From JAVBSN01 sp031556525 (GTDB lineage: Bacteria; Bacillota; Clostridia; Lachnospirales; Lachnospiraceae), in assembly GCA_031556525.1 (NCBI GenBank), contig JAVBSS010000012.1, positions 62,001 through 126,000 of the forward strand: a DNA stretch of 64,000 nt, given 5' to 3'. The notes beneath the pieces are model-generated. The model did not search any database. It saw nothing but the letters and a program-made list of their open reading frames with translations, and had not been told where the DNA came from. This document shows, in pieces, positions 41,462 through 50,107 of this stretch. The position numbers were made by a program, and so were the translations under genes. How positions within the stretch are numbered: position 1 is the first letter of the stretch; every line of letters begins with the position of its first letter.

Positions 41462-42775
41462 CTATAAATCTTCTTTAGTTATAATACATTTTACGCATTT
41501 TTCACATTCAACAACATCATTAGACAAAGTATATGCTTTTATCAGTCTTTCCTTTGCTGATTCTAGAGTATTTTTGTCATTTGCATATAAATAAGCCAAA
41601 GGTTCATTCTCATCAATATAATCACCTAATGATTTGCGTACATCAATTCCCACTGTCAAATCTATTTCGCTATCTTTTGTAGCTCGTCCACCACCAAGCA
41701 TCAAAGATACCATTCCTACTTCACTAGTATTACATTTAGACAAATACCCTGCGCCTATATAAACGGGTTCAATATATTTTGCCTTGGTAAATTTGTCAAC
41801 GTTATATATATATTCGGAATCTCCGCCTTGTGCAGATACAAATTCTGCAAATTTAGTTAACGCAGACTTATCATTAATTACCTTTAATACCTTTTCTCTA
41901 GCTTCTTCAATAGATGAGACTTTCTTTGCGCCTAGTAGCATATATGAAGCTAAAGTTATACTTATTTCTAACAAACGTTGGTCTCCATTACCATTAAGAA
42001 TCTCGATTGCTTCAATAACTTCTAGGGAATTACCCACTTTATTGCCTAAAGGTTCGTTCATATCTGTAATAACGGCATATGTTTCTTTACCAGCCATTGT
42101 TCCGATAGAAACCATAGCTTTTGCAAGGTTAATAGCTTCTTCTTCTGTTTGCATAAATGCGCCTGAACCAGTCTTAACATCAAGTACTATTACATCAGCT
42201 CCAGCTGCAAGTTTTTTGCTCATAATACTAGATGCTATTAAAGAATAATTATCAACTGTTGCTGTAACGTCTCTTAAAGCATATATTTTTTTATCTGCAG
42301 GGGCTAAGTTAGCTGTCTGACCAACTATAGCTAATCCTATAGTATTTACATTATTAATAAATTGTTCTTCTGTAAGGGATGTATTAAATCCTTCGATACT
42401 TTCTAATTTATCTATAGTTCCGCCAGTATGACCAAGTCCTCTTCCGCTCATCTTGGCAATTGGAACGTCAAGTGCCGCCAAAATCGGTCCAATAATAAGA
42501 GATGTCTTATCACCTACACCACCTGTACTATGTTTATCAACCTTAATACCGTTTATCTTAGATAAATCCAGCCTATCACCACTATCGGCCATAGCTATTG
42601 TTAGATTAACCGTTTCTTCTTCGTTCATGCCGACAAAGTATACCGCCATTAAAAATGCTGACATTTGATAGTCGGGAATAGTTCCATTGGTATATCCTTC
42701 AACTATATACTTGATTTCTTCTTTAGAAAGTTGACCACCGTTTCTTTTTTTCATAATTACATCGTACATTCTCAT
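41462..42775 (-). CDS. pdp: Pyrimidine-nucleoside phosphorylase
   Basis: 437 residues: signature KVDKHSTGGVGDKTSL, then MSGRGLGHTGGTIDKLES. It splits uridine and thymidine to base and pentose-1-phosphate. 30 bases after deoB, the usual pairing for nucleoside salvage. DeoA-type thymidine phosphorylase is close in sequence, but the length and Gram-positive context suit Pdp. Confidence 0.95.
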   Translation of the reverse strand: MRMYDVIMKKRNGGQLSKEEIKYIVEGYTNGTIPDYQMSAFLMAVYFVGMNEEETVNLTIAMADSGDRLDLSKINGIKVDKHSTGGVGDKTSLIIGPILAALDVPIAKMSGRGLGHTGGTIDKLESIEGFNTSLTEEQFINNVNTIGLAIVGQTANLAPADKKIYALRDVTATVDNYSLIASSIMSKKLAAGADVIVLDVKTGSGAFMQTEEEAINLAKAMVSIGTMAGKETYAVITDMNEPLGNKVGNSLEVIEAIEILNGNGDQRLLEISITLASYMLLGAKKVSSIEEAREKVLKVINDKSALTKFAEFVSAQGGDSEYIYNVDKFTKAKYIEPVYIGAGYLSKCNTSEVGMVSLMLGGGRATKDSEIDLTVGIDVRKSLGDYIDENEPLAYLYANDKNTLESAKERLIKAYTLSNDVVECEKCVKCIITKEDL

Positions 42776-42805
42776 AATATTATGCCTCCAAGGTATTAAT
42801 AAAAT

Positions 42806-43978
42806 CTATAAAATTTTATCGATATAACTTTCTCCAATGCTAAGCTTATCAACTTTAAAAATATCAGCAATTGTTTGACCTATATCAGCGAAACTATTAC
42901 GTGTGCCTAAGTCAACATTTTGTTTAATACTCTTACCATATATCAATAACGGTATATATTCTCTCGTGTGATCAGTTCCCTTAAAAGCAGGATCACAACC
43001 ATGATCAGCATTAATTATTAATAAATCACTAGTTTTCATTCGGTCAATAATTTCTATTAATCTATTATCAAAATCTTCTAATCCCATTGCATAACCTTCC
43101 ACATCTCTTCTATGTCCCCACTTCATATCAAATTCAACAAGGTTAGTAAATATTAGACCTTTGTCTACTGAATTCATATATTGAAGAGTCTTATCAACAC
43201 CATCCATATTATCTTTGGTATGAACAGCATCTGTTATTCCTACGCCATTAAAAATATCTTCTATTTTACCAACGGCTGCTACTGTATAGCCATTATTTTT
43301 CAAACTGCTTAACAAATTATTTTCAGGTGGATTAAGAGAAAAATCTCTTCTATTGGAAGTTCTAACGTATTCACCATCTTTAAGTTTAAATGGTCTAGCA
43401 ATTACTCGTCCAACGCCGTGAGCATCAGATAAAATGCGTCTAGCAATCTTACACATATCATATAGAGTGTTAACACCAACAATATCTTCTGATGCTGCTA
43501 TTTGAAACACTGAATCAGCAGATGTATATATAATTGGGTAACCAGTTTTCATATGCTCTGAACCTAGTTCAGCAATAATTTCAGTTCCTGAAGCTACTTT
43601 GTTACCAAGTATTCCTTTGCAACCAGTTAATTTTATAAATTCGTCTATAATTTCACTTGGAAATCCATTAGGATATGTCGGGAATGGATTTGGTGTATGA
43701 ATACCTATCATCTCCCAATGACCTGTAGTAGTATCTTTTCCCATTGAAAGTTCTGCACATTTGCCATATATCCCTATAGGATTACTAACTTTATCAATAA
43801 TAGTCATTCCATCAATATTACCTATTCCTAATGATGCCATATTAGGAATATGAATATCTGGATGTTTCTCAAAAATGTGACCTAATGTATTAGATCCTTC
43901 ATCTCCAAAAATATTAGCATCTGGTAGTTCGCCCATGCCAACACTATCTAATATAACCCATATAACTCTATTTATCAT
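42806..43978 (-). CDS. deoB: Phosphopentomutase
   Basis: 390 residues of the alkaline phosphatase-like mutases: VILDSVGMGELPDANIFGDEGSNTLGH, GKDTTTGHWEM with the phosphorylated threonine, and NADHGCDPAFKGTDHTRE with metal ligands. It moves phosphate from position 1 to 5 of (deoxy)ribose, linking nucleoside salvage to central metabolism. First gene of the deoB-pdp unit. Confidence 0.97.
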   Translation of the reverse strand: MINRVIWVILDSVGMGELPDANIFGDEGSNTLGHIFEKHPDIHIPNMASLGIGNIDGMTIIDKVSNPIGIYGKCAELSMGKDTTTGHWEMIGIHTPNPFPTYPNGFPSEIIDEFIKLTGCKGILGNKVASGTEIIAELGSEHMKTGYPIIYTSADSVFQIAASEDIVGVNTLYDMCKIARRILSDAHGVGRVIARPFKLKDGEYVRTSNRRDFSLNPPENNLLSSLKNNGYTVAAVGKIEDIFNGVGITDAVHTKDNMDGVDKTLQYMNSVDKGLIFTNLVEFDMKWGHRRDVEGYAMGLEDFDNRLIEIIDRMKTSDLLIINADHGCDPAFKGTDHTREYIPLLIYGKSIKQNVDLGTRNSFADIGQTIADIFKVDKLSIGESYIDKIL

Positions 43979-43995
43979 AAAATTCCCTCCAATCG

Positions 43996-44352
43996 GATAG
44001 TCCTCTGCCAGTCGTTAAGTGTCTAGGTGTGCATTCGTACTAAGTTCGATAATACAATCTTTTCATTGATTTCGAAAGTACCTCAATCAATTACAAGATA
44101 CGGCTACGACTAGGCTCGACACTACAATCTTTTCATTGGTTTCGACAATACCTCAACCAATTACATGATATGTCTACGACTAAGCTCGGAAATACCTCGC
44201 TAAGTTCTCTGACTATCGCCAAGTTCTCTGCCAGTCACTAAGTACTCGGGTAACACCATATACACTAAACTCGTTAAAACCTCGTTAAGTGTCTAGGTGT
44301 GCATTCGTACTAAGTTCGATAATACCTCACTATGTACTTATAGTATATCACA
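43996..44352 (-). repeat. Dispersed intergenic repeat, copy C (mosaic, with an internal 70-bp duplication)
   Basis: The ends are repeat units in the reverse direction (GTTAAGTGTCTAGGTGTGCA occurs twice, near 44018 and 44285). Between them a 70-bp unit starting CAATCTTTTCATTG is tandemly duplicated (44055 and 44125), and TAAGTTCTCTGACTATCGCC matches blocks in copy A. It takes up most of the 494-base gap between deoB and the DAHP synthase gene; nothing else is visible apart from the promoter at 44411. Confidence 0.8.
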
Positions 44353-44410
44353 TTGTGTATATTAATTATACATTTTATGGTAGTTTTTATTTAAGAATAC
44401 AATCTTTGAT

Positions 44411-44439
44411 TGACTTTCTTACTTTAACGTAGTAAACTA
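44411..44439 (+). promoter_or_regulatory. Promoter of the DAHP synthase gene
   Basis: TTGACT (44411-44416), 17 bases, TAAACT (44434-44439). The leader is only about 25 bases before the AAAGGAG ribosome site. Confidence 0.65.
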
Positions 44440-44472
44440 AAAACGACTAAAATGCAAAGGAGAACGAAGAGA

Positions 44473-45501
44473 ATGAGTATTAATTTAGTTAAACGAGTTC
44501 CATCTGCAAAAGAGATTCAAGAAGAACTTCCTATGAGCCTTGAATTACAGCAGATTAAAAAATCTAGAGATGAAGAGATTAGAAAAGTCTTTACTGGGGA
44601 ATCAGATAAATTTATATTTATAATTGGACCATGTTCAGCAGATAACGAAGATGCTGTATGTGATTATGTTAATAGACTAGCTAGAATCGGTGAAGAAGTT
44701 AAAGAAAAAATATTAATAATTCCAAGAATATATACTAACAAGCCAAGAACTAACGGTTCTGGATACAAAGGTATGCTCCACCAACCTAACCCAGAGGATA
44801 AAAGTGATTTTGTTGCTGGACTTAAAGCTATTCGTAAGATGCATATAAGAGCAATTGAGGAAACACATTTAACTGCTGCTGATGAGATGTTATATCCTGA
44901 AAACTGGTTATACATGGAGGATTTATTATCATATGTTGCTATTGGTGCAAGAAGTGTTGAAGATCAACAACACAGATTAACTGCTTCTGGCATGGATATA
45001 CCAGTTGGTATGAAAAATCCTACAAGTGGAGATTTTTCAGTTATGATGAACTCTTGTCTTGCTGGACAAATGAAACATACATTTATGTACTCTGGATGGG
45101 AAGCTAAGACTTCTGGTAATGATTTAACTCATGCTATTTTAAGAGGTGCTCTAAATCCATATGGTCAATCTATTACTAATTACCACTATGAAGATTTAAT
45201 GATGCTATCGGATATATATAATCAATTTGACCTTAAAAATCCTGCTTGTATAGTTGATGCAAATCATAATAATTCAGGCAAGAAATGGGATCAACAACCA
45301 CGTATTGTAAAAGAAGTATTACATAGTATGCACTACTCTTCTGATATCAAAAAATTAGTAAAAGGTGTTATGGTTGAAAGTTATATTGAAGATGGTAGCC
45401 AAGCAATTGGTGATGGCTGTTACGGAAAATCAATTACAGATCCTTGTCTTGGTTGGGAAAAGACATCTAAACTTATATATGATGTAGCTGAATTGCTATA
45501 G
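44473..45501 (+). CDS. aroF: DAHP synthase, class I (AroF/AroG type)
   Basis: 342 residues from the ATG at 44473 (AAAGGAG upstream; an ATG 21 bases earlier overlaps that site). Signatures: FIIGPCSADNE, PRIYTNKPRT, GARSVEDQQHR, GMKNPTSGDF and DANHNNSGKK. It condenses phosphoenolpyruvate and erythrose-4-phosphate, the first shikimate step. As an AroFGH-type enzyme it should be feedback-inhibited by an aromatic amino acid; which one is not readable. Alone on the plus strand with its own promoter and terminator. Confidence 0.94.
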   Translation: MSINLVKRVPSAKEIQEELPMSLELQQIKKSRDEEIRKVFTGESDKFIFIIGPCSADNEDAVCDYVNRLARIGEEVKEKILIIPRIYTNKPRTNGSGYKGMLHQPNPEDKSDFVAGLKAIRKMHIRAIEETHLTAADEMLYPENWLYMEDLLSYVAIGARSVEDQQHRLTASGMDIPVGMKNPTSGDFSVMMNSCLAGQMKHTFMYSGWEAKTSGNDLTHAILRGALNPYGQSITNYHYEDLMMLSDIYNQFDLKNPACIVDANHNNSGKKWDQQPRIVKEVLHSMHYSSDIKKLVKGVMVESYIEDGSQAIGDGCYGKSITDPCLGWEKTSKLIYDVAELL

Positions 45502-45510
45502 ATTATTTAA

Positions 45511-45560
45511 AAAAACACTAACATCTTTGAAATCCAAATTTGTTAGTGTTTTATTTTTTT
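45511..45560 (+). terminator. Terminator after DAHP synthase
   Basis: ACACTAACA (45515-45523) pairs with TGTTAGTGT (45541-45549), flanked by A and T runs. Confidence 0.8.
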
Positions 45561-45617
45561 GTTCATGAACTTTCTATAAGTGTAATAACAGAATATATAA
45601 ATAAATTCCGTAATTAA

Positions 45618-46355
45618 TTATAAAACAGTAAAAAATATAATATATATAACTAGTGTAATTATAGCTATGCACTCTGCTATTATACCTATTACAATACCTT
45701 TCCTTGCAGTACTATTTTTTGTTTCTGATTCCAATCCCATCTTACAATACTTTATGCCTAATACACCTATAATAAGTGAAACTATTTTTCCTGTAAAATT
45801 AAAAGAAACTATAGATATAACAAGAGCAATAATACAGAGAGTAATTCCATTACTTGCATAACCTTCAGGACTCTTGCTGTTAGTTTTTGTAGTACTATCT
45901 TTAGGTGTATATTTGTATGCAGAACCAGGTGATGTATTATCAAACTTTTCTTCTGGTTCATCCATAGGAGCATTTGACTTATAGTCTTCTGGATTAAAAG
46001 TATATTCATCTTTAGATTTAATCTCATATAGCATATCAATCAATTTCCTTATTTGATGCGAATATTCATTTTTTATAATAAAATTAGATACACCTGTTAA
46101 TCTTGATTCTCCCATATAAATACCAGGTATTAACATATCTCTAACCCAAGCCTCGATTACTAATGTACCATTAGTATATGTATAACCGAAACATATTGGT
46201 GTTGATAAGGATGTTGGTTTTAAATGCCATACATTCTCCTTCTTAATAACTATCGGTTTGAAACCTTGTTTCTGTAAATATGCATAAATCATTGAGTTAA
46301 CGATTTCTGCATCCAAATTAAGCTTTGCAGTAAATGTAGTTCTTCTCTTACCCAC
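45618..46355 (-). CDS. Paralogous family protein: soluble domain fused to a DUF4190-like membrane domain
   Basis: 245 residues from a GTG at 46355, fixed by GGGGGA upstream. Residues 10-115 form a domain shared with the genes at 46855 and 47269 (common pattern: YTYTNGTLVIEAWVRDMLIPGIYMGESRLTG). A polar linker follows, then two or three membrane segments (about 180-245) of the DUF4190-type pattern, shared with the 46418 gene. Function unknown. Confidence 0.7.
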   Translation of the reverse strand: MGKRRTTFTAKLNLDAEIVNSMIYAYLQKQGFKPIVIKKENVWHLKPTSLSTPICFGYTYTNGTLVIEAWVRDMLIPGIYMGESRLTGVSNFIIKNEYSHQIRKLIDMLYEIKSKDEYTFNPEDYKSNAPMDEPEEKFDNTSPGSAYKYTPKDSTTKTNSKSPEGYASNGITLCIIALVISIVSFNFTGKIVSLIIGVLGIKYCKMGLESETKNSTARKGIVIGIIAECIAIITLVIYIIFFTVL

Positions 46356-46417
46356 TATAAAATCCCCCACTATTTTTATATTATTAATACTAATTTTTTA
46401 TATACATTCAATAAATA

Positions 46418-46837
46418 TTATGACCAAATAATACCAAGTATCTTTAATGCTATAACAAGAAGTATCATACATACACTAATAATTTCTGCGATTATACCCA
46501 TTACAAACCCTGAGATAGCAATTCCTCTTTTACTAGATGACATTCCTTTTTTTGAGGAATCAATTCCCCACGCAGCAACTATTGCTATAAATACAGAACC
46601 TATTGCATAATCAAACCTCAATAAAATCCATATTGAAACTATTGCTGCAATAAGTGATATTAATGAAACTTTAAAACCTGTCGATGCATCTTGTATAGGA
46701 TCAAAACCATCAATAGATATAGGTTCTCCTGCATTTATTTGTTGGTTATCTTGTCCAGCAAAATATTGTTGTTGATTGTTATATGTACTATTTTGTTGCT
46801 CATCATATATATTATTTTGTTGTTTGTTATCATCCAT
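46418..46837 (-). CDS. DUF4190-like membrane protein
   Basis: 139 residues: Gln/Asn-rich N-terminus (DDNKQQNNIYDEQQNST), then three membrane segments with the small-domain motif SLIAAIVSIW ... GIDSSKKGMSSSKRGIAISGFVMGI. This corresponds to the membrane half of the 45618 gene without the soluble half. It lies 17 bases from the 46855 gene that carries only the soluble half, so the pair looks like a split version of the fusion. Confidence 0.75.
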   Translation of the reverse strand: MDDNKQQNNIYDEQQNSTYNNQQQYFAGQDNQQINAGEPISIDGFDPIQDASTGFKVSLISLIAAIVSIWILLRFDYAIGSVFIAIVAAWGIDSSKKGMSSSKRGIAISGFVMGIIAEIISVCMILLVIALKILGIIWS

Positions 46838-46854
46838 ATTATTTTCTCCTGAAA

Positions 46855-47205
46855 TTATGCTGTTGGTAATTCTTGTTGCAAAAGCTTAATTACATCTTCA
46901 ATTTCTTTTTTATATGCTACTTTTATAGCTACACCATAGAAACCAGTAAGATCCATCTCACCGCAATATACATATGGTAATAGAGGTATTCTAAGCCATA
47001 CCTCTAGATTAAGGTTTCCATTTGTATAAGTATATCTTAAACATTTAGGTGCAGTAAGCGCTCCTATACCTTGTTGCCAGAAACTTTCTCCTTTGTCTTT
47101 GGTTTGCTTAAAATTCTTTTTTGTTAAATAATCTTTCATGATTAAATCAACAAACTCAGTAGGTTTGTTTAGTGGAATATTATATCCTGTTCTTTTCTTT
47201 GCCAT
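46855..47205 (-). CDS. Paralogous family protein: soluble domain alone
   Basis: 116 residues with the shared domain: LRYTYTNGNLNLEVWLR, LLPYVYCGEMDLTG, IEDVIKLLQQEL. No membrane segment. Second of three copies of this domain in 2.2 kb. Family not recognised; predicted mixed alpha/beta. Confidence 0.7.
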   Translation of the reverse strand: MAKKRTGYNIPLNKPTEFVDLIMKDYLTKKNFKQTKDKGESFWQQGIGALTAPKCLRYTYTNGNLNLEVWLRIPLLPYVYCGEMDLTGFYGVAIKVAYKKEIEDVIKLLQQELPTA

Positions 47206-47268
47206 TTTTCTCTCCCTCTAATATAATTTAATTTTATATTGTTTTAAACTTACATCACACTCTTATAC

Positions 47269-47727
47269 TTAAATGATTATAATAAATATAATCATAATAA
47301 TAACAACTATAAGTATTGCTATTGATGCTATTGTTAAAAAGCTATCCTTACCAAAGCCTTTCATTGTGCTTTTTGAAATACTATCGTCTGACAACATATA
47401 AAACAATTCTTTAATCTCATTTTCATATGTAGCATTTATAAGTATTCCTTTGGTACTACCGTGTTTTAAATCCCTCTCACCCAAATCCTTATTTGTAAAT
47501 GGTATTGTTCTAAACCAAGCCTCTACTGTAAGTGTACCATCTAAATATGAATATTTAAAACATTTTGGTTCTGATATAAGACTTGGTTCAGAACCATTTT
47601 GCCAAATAGTTTCACTATTTATAATTATTTGTCTAAATCCTTCTCTAATAAGATAATCCTTCACATAAGAATCTACACTTTCAATAGGTTCATTAAGTAT
47701 AATACTATATTTTGATCTACTATCCAT
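47269..47727 (-). CDS. Paralogous family protein: soluble domain plus C-terminal membrane anchor
   Basis: 152 residues from the ATG at 47727 (GGGAGGG upstream). The shared domain (FKYSYLDGTLTVEAWFR, then DLGERDLKHG, IKELFYML) is followed by a single hydrophobic anchor at the C-terminus (about 130-152), i.e. a tail-anchored version. The longer frame to 47790 is rejected because of the ribosome site. Confidence 0.7.
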   Translation of the reverse strand: MDSRSKYSIILNEPIESVDSYVKDYLIREGFRQIIINSETIWQNGSEPSLISEPKCFKYSYLDGTLTVEAWFRTIPFTNKDLGERDLKHGSTKGILINATYENEIKELFYMLSDDSISKSTMKGFGKDSFLTIASIAILIVVIIMIIFIIII

Positions 47728-47815
47728 ATTAAATCCCTCCCATAGCAAAATTTTAATATAATCAAATGCACCTACATATAATACTATCAATTAAACATAA
47801 GGTTGCATTATATTA

Positions 47816-48493
47816 TTAATTAAATATTGTTAAATCCTCATCTAACATTGTGTAATCTTTAACTACAGCTACTATTTTATCAAGTCCTATTATATCTGGT
47901 GTACTATCCCCTGTAACGGCTACAACATTTTGTACACCTGCATTTATTGCTGCTTTAATTCCTGTTAGAGCATCCTCAAATACAATACAATTTGCTGGTG
48001 CTGTATCTATTAGTTTTGCAGCTTGTATATATACATCTGGTGCTGGTTTACTTCTTAGTGTTCCGTTGTCATATACTACGGCATTTATATCAAACCATCT
48101 ATAAAGATCAAATACATCAAAATAAAAATCAACATTTTCCCAATTAGCTGCTGTGGCTATAGTCATTGGTATATCTGACTTTGATAAATAATCAAGAAAG
48201 TTTTCTAGTCCTGGAGCTAGTTTTAGATTTTCTTTATCTTTCATACATAACATTCTATATACAAGTTCTTTTTCTTGTGATAACTGATATACAGTTTCAC
48301 TAGGTAGCGAATCACCAAGAAAATGCTCTAGTATAACACTGCTTGTTCTTCCGTGAATATACTCTTCTAATTCGTCCTCACTTACTTCTTTGCTACACAA
48401 TTCTTCTATATATGATTTCCATGCTTTTTCATGTTTATCAGAATCAAAAAACATGGTTCCGTTAAAGTCAAATATAACGCCAATTGGATTCAT
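47816..48493 (-). CDS. HAD-family hydrolase with altered motif I
   Basis: 225 residues of the beta-phosphoglucomutase-like HAD group. Motif I reads VIFDFNGTMFFDSD, so the second aspartate, the general acid/base in DxDxT, is Asn. Motif II TIATAA, motif III RSKPAPDVY and motif IV VFEDALTG are intact. The substitution may slow turnover or change specificity. Lies between the esterase and the paralogue cluster. Confidence 0.85.
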   Translation of the reverse strand: MNPIGVIFDFNGTMFFDSDKHEKAWKSYIEELCSKEVSEDELEEYIHGRTSSVILEHFLGDSLPSETVYQLSQEKELVYRMLCMKDKENLKLAPGLENFLDYLSKSDIPMTIATAANWENVDFYFDVFDLYRWFDINAVVYDNGTLRSKPAPDVYIQAAKLIDTAPANCIVFEDALTGIKAAINAGVQNVVAVTGDSTPDIIGLDKIVAVVKDYTMLDEDLTIFN

Positions 48494-48503
48494 AGCTCTC
48501 TCC

Positions 48504-49412
48504 TTATAATCGCTTAATAAAACTGCCTACTTCTTTCCATGCCCTCTTAGATTCTGGAAGCATATTTCCTGCCATTTGAAATACATGAAACATTCCTTCG
48601 TATATACTTAATTGTATTGATATATTGCTATCAATTGCTTTTTTCGCCATATCTTTAGAGTCACTAAGTAGCATCTCATGAGTTCCTACTTGAATTAGTA
48701 TTGGTGGAAATTCACTGAAATCTCCGAAAACTGGTGATATATATGGATTCTTAGGGTCATGTTCTCCTATATATGCAGAATCAAATATCTGACTGTCTCT
48801 TGTATTACCAAATACGGGATCAATCTGAAAATTATCTTCATATGATGAACCAGTAGCAGTTAAATCAGTCCAAGGAGACATAGTTATAATACCGCTAGGT
48901 AATGGTAATTTATGCTCTCTTAGATACATGCATAATACTACTGAAAGTCCACCGCCAGCAGAATCACCACCTAATATAATCTGATCTGGTTTATAGCCCT
49001 TTTCTAATAACCACTTATAAGCTTCATACGCATCTTCTAGAGCTGCTGGAAATATATTTTCTGGAGCAAGTCTATAATCTGGTGTTAACACACATATATT
49101 CTTACCAACTTTGCTATATAAATGCGCAAAGTTTCTATAGGAATTCTTAATTCCACCTACATAACCACCACCGTGTAACTGTAATATAACTTTATCCATA
49201 TTAGGTTCATCAGGCGTAAACCATTCCATAGAAAAATTAGTCATATCAATCTTTTCTAAACTATACTGTTTAGGACATTTCCAAGGATTTTCTTTGCTCT
49301 CTACTCTTAATTCACCTTTTTTGATTTGATTTTTTATAAGTTGATTAGTATTTACTTCTGCTACTATGTCTCTTAATATTTTTCCTCTAAGACTAACTGT
49401 ATTTTTACCCAT
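48504..49412 (-). CDS. Alpha/beta hydrolase (HSL-type esterase)
   Basis: 302 residues of the hormone-sensitive lipase family: oxyanion motif LHGGGYVGG, nucleophile GGDSAGGGLS, acid in the DPKNPYIS region and histidine in FHVFQM. Carboxylic ester hydrolase; substrate unknown. It follows the DUF6320 gene by 23 bases and is probably in one unit with it and the acyltransferase-like gene, so an acyl-ester pathway is suggested. Confidence 0.87.
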   Translation of the reverse strand: MGKNTVSLRGKILRDIVAEVNTNQLIKNQIKKGELRVESKENPWKCPKQYSLEKIDMTNFSMEWFTPDEPNMDKVILQLHGGGYVGGIKNSYRNFAHLYSKVGKNICVLTPDYRLAPENIFPAALEDAYEAYKWLLEKGYKPDQIILGGDSAGGGLSVVLCMYLREHKLPLPSGIITMSPWTDLTATGSSYEDNFQIDPVFGNTRDSQIFDSAYIGEHDPKNPYISPVFGDFSEFPPILIQVGTHEMLLSDSKDMAKKAIDSNISIQLSIYEGMFHVFQMAGNMLPESKRAWKEVGSFIKRL

Positions 49413-49435
49413 TATATTCTCCGTTCTATACCAAA

Positions 49436-50107
49436 TTAAACATGAAATCTTCTCTTTAATTCTGTTGTGGCTCTCTTTCCGCCCAAAATGATTGTACCTA
49501 AAAAGAATAACAAGGATACACCTAAAGCAATAAATGTCATAACTGGATGAGTAATAACATTAAATTCATACAAAACAAAAGATACGAACCCAGTAAATAT
49601 CATGAATATTTGAAATAAAATATAGCTCTGCCAACTAGTAGAATTAAGTATCATCATTATTGCAATACCTATATCAACTAATATAATTGCACTTGGAAAT
49701 ACATAGTCTACAGACCAACCCCTATATCCAATAATATTGTCAATTAGAACTGTTAAAAATATAGCTCCTATAGTTTGAATAATTAATTTCATAATATAAT
49801 TTGAATTGCGTTGAACCGAATATTTAAGTGTAATGCATACATAAATCATGGCACCAATACATATTCCTGACCACCATATTTTTGAAAAAGTCAAATAATT
49901 AATTGTTGTTAATACTGCTCCTAATATAATAGAGCAGAATACAAATATTCTCATTACTAAGCTAAATATTTTATCTTCACCAATAAAATCTGGATAAACA
50001 TTTATTTGTTTATTTGATTCTTTCCCTTTTTCTAAAACAGTATTACATAAAGGGCATACAATAGAATCATCTAATACTTCTATATTGCATTTATTACATT
50101 TATTCAT
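49436..50107 (-). CDS. DUF6320-like zinc-ribbon membrane protein
   Basis: 223 residues from the ATG at 50107. An N-terminal zinc ribbon (CNKCNIEVLDDSIVCPLCNTVL) is followed by six or so membrane segments (about 50-205) and a basic end. It overlaps the stop of the acyltransferase-like gene by eight bases. In related bacteria such proteins accompany that acyltransferase, and the two probably form a membrane complex. Function unknown. Confidence 0.75.
   Translation of the reverse strand: MNKCNKCNIEVLDDSIVCPLCNTVLEKGKESNKQINVYPDFIGEDKIFSLVMRIFVFCSIILGAVLTTINYLTFSKIWWSGICIGAMIYVCITLKYSVQRNSNYIMKLIIQTIGAIFLTVLIDNIIGYRGWSVDYVFPSAIILVDIGIAIMMILNSTSWQSYILFQIFMIFTGFVSFVLYEFNVITHPVMTFIALGVSLLFFLGTIILGGKRATTELKRRFHV

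Noticed and set aside
43996..44352. CRISPR array
   Set aside because: Repeated blocks are irregular in length and spacing, there are no unique spacers of constant size and no cas genes nearby; the blocks belong to the dispersed repeat family.
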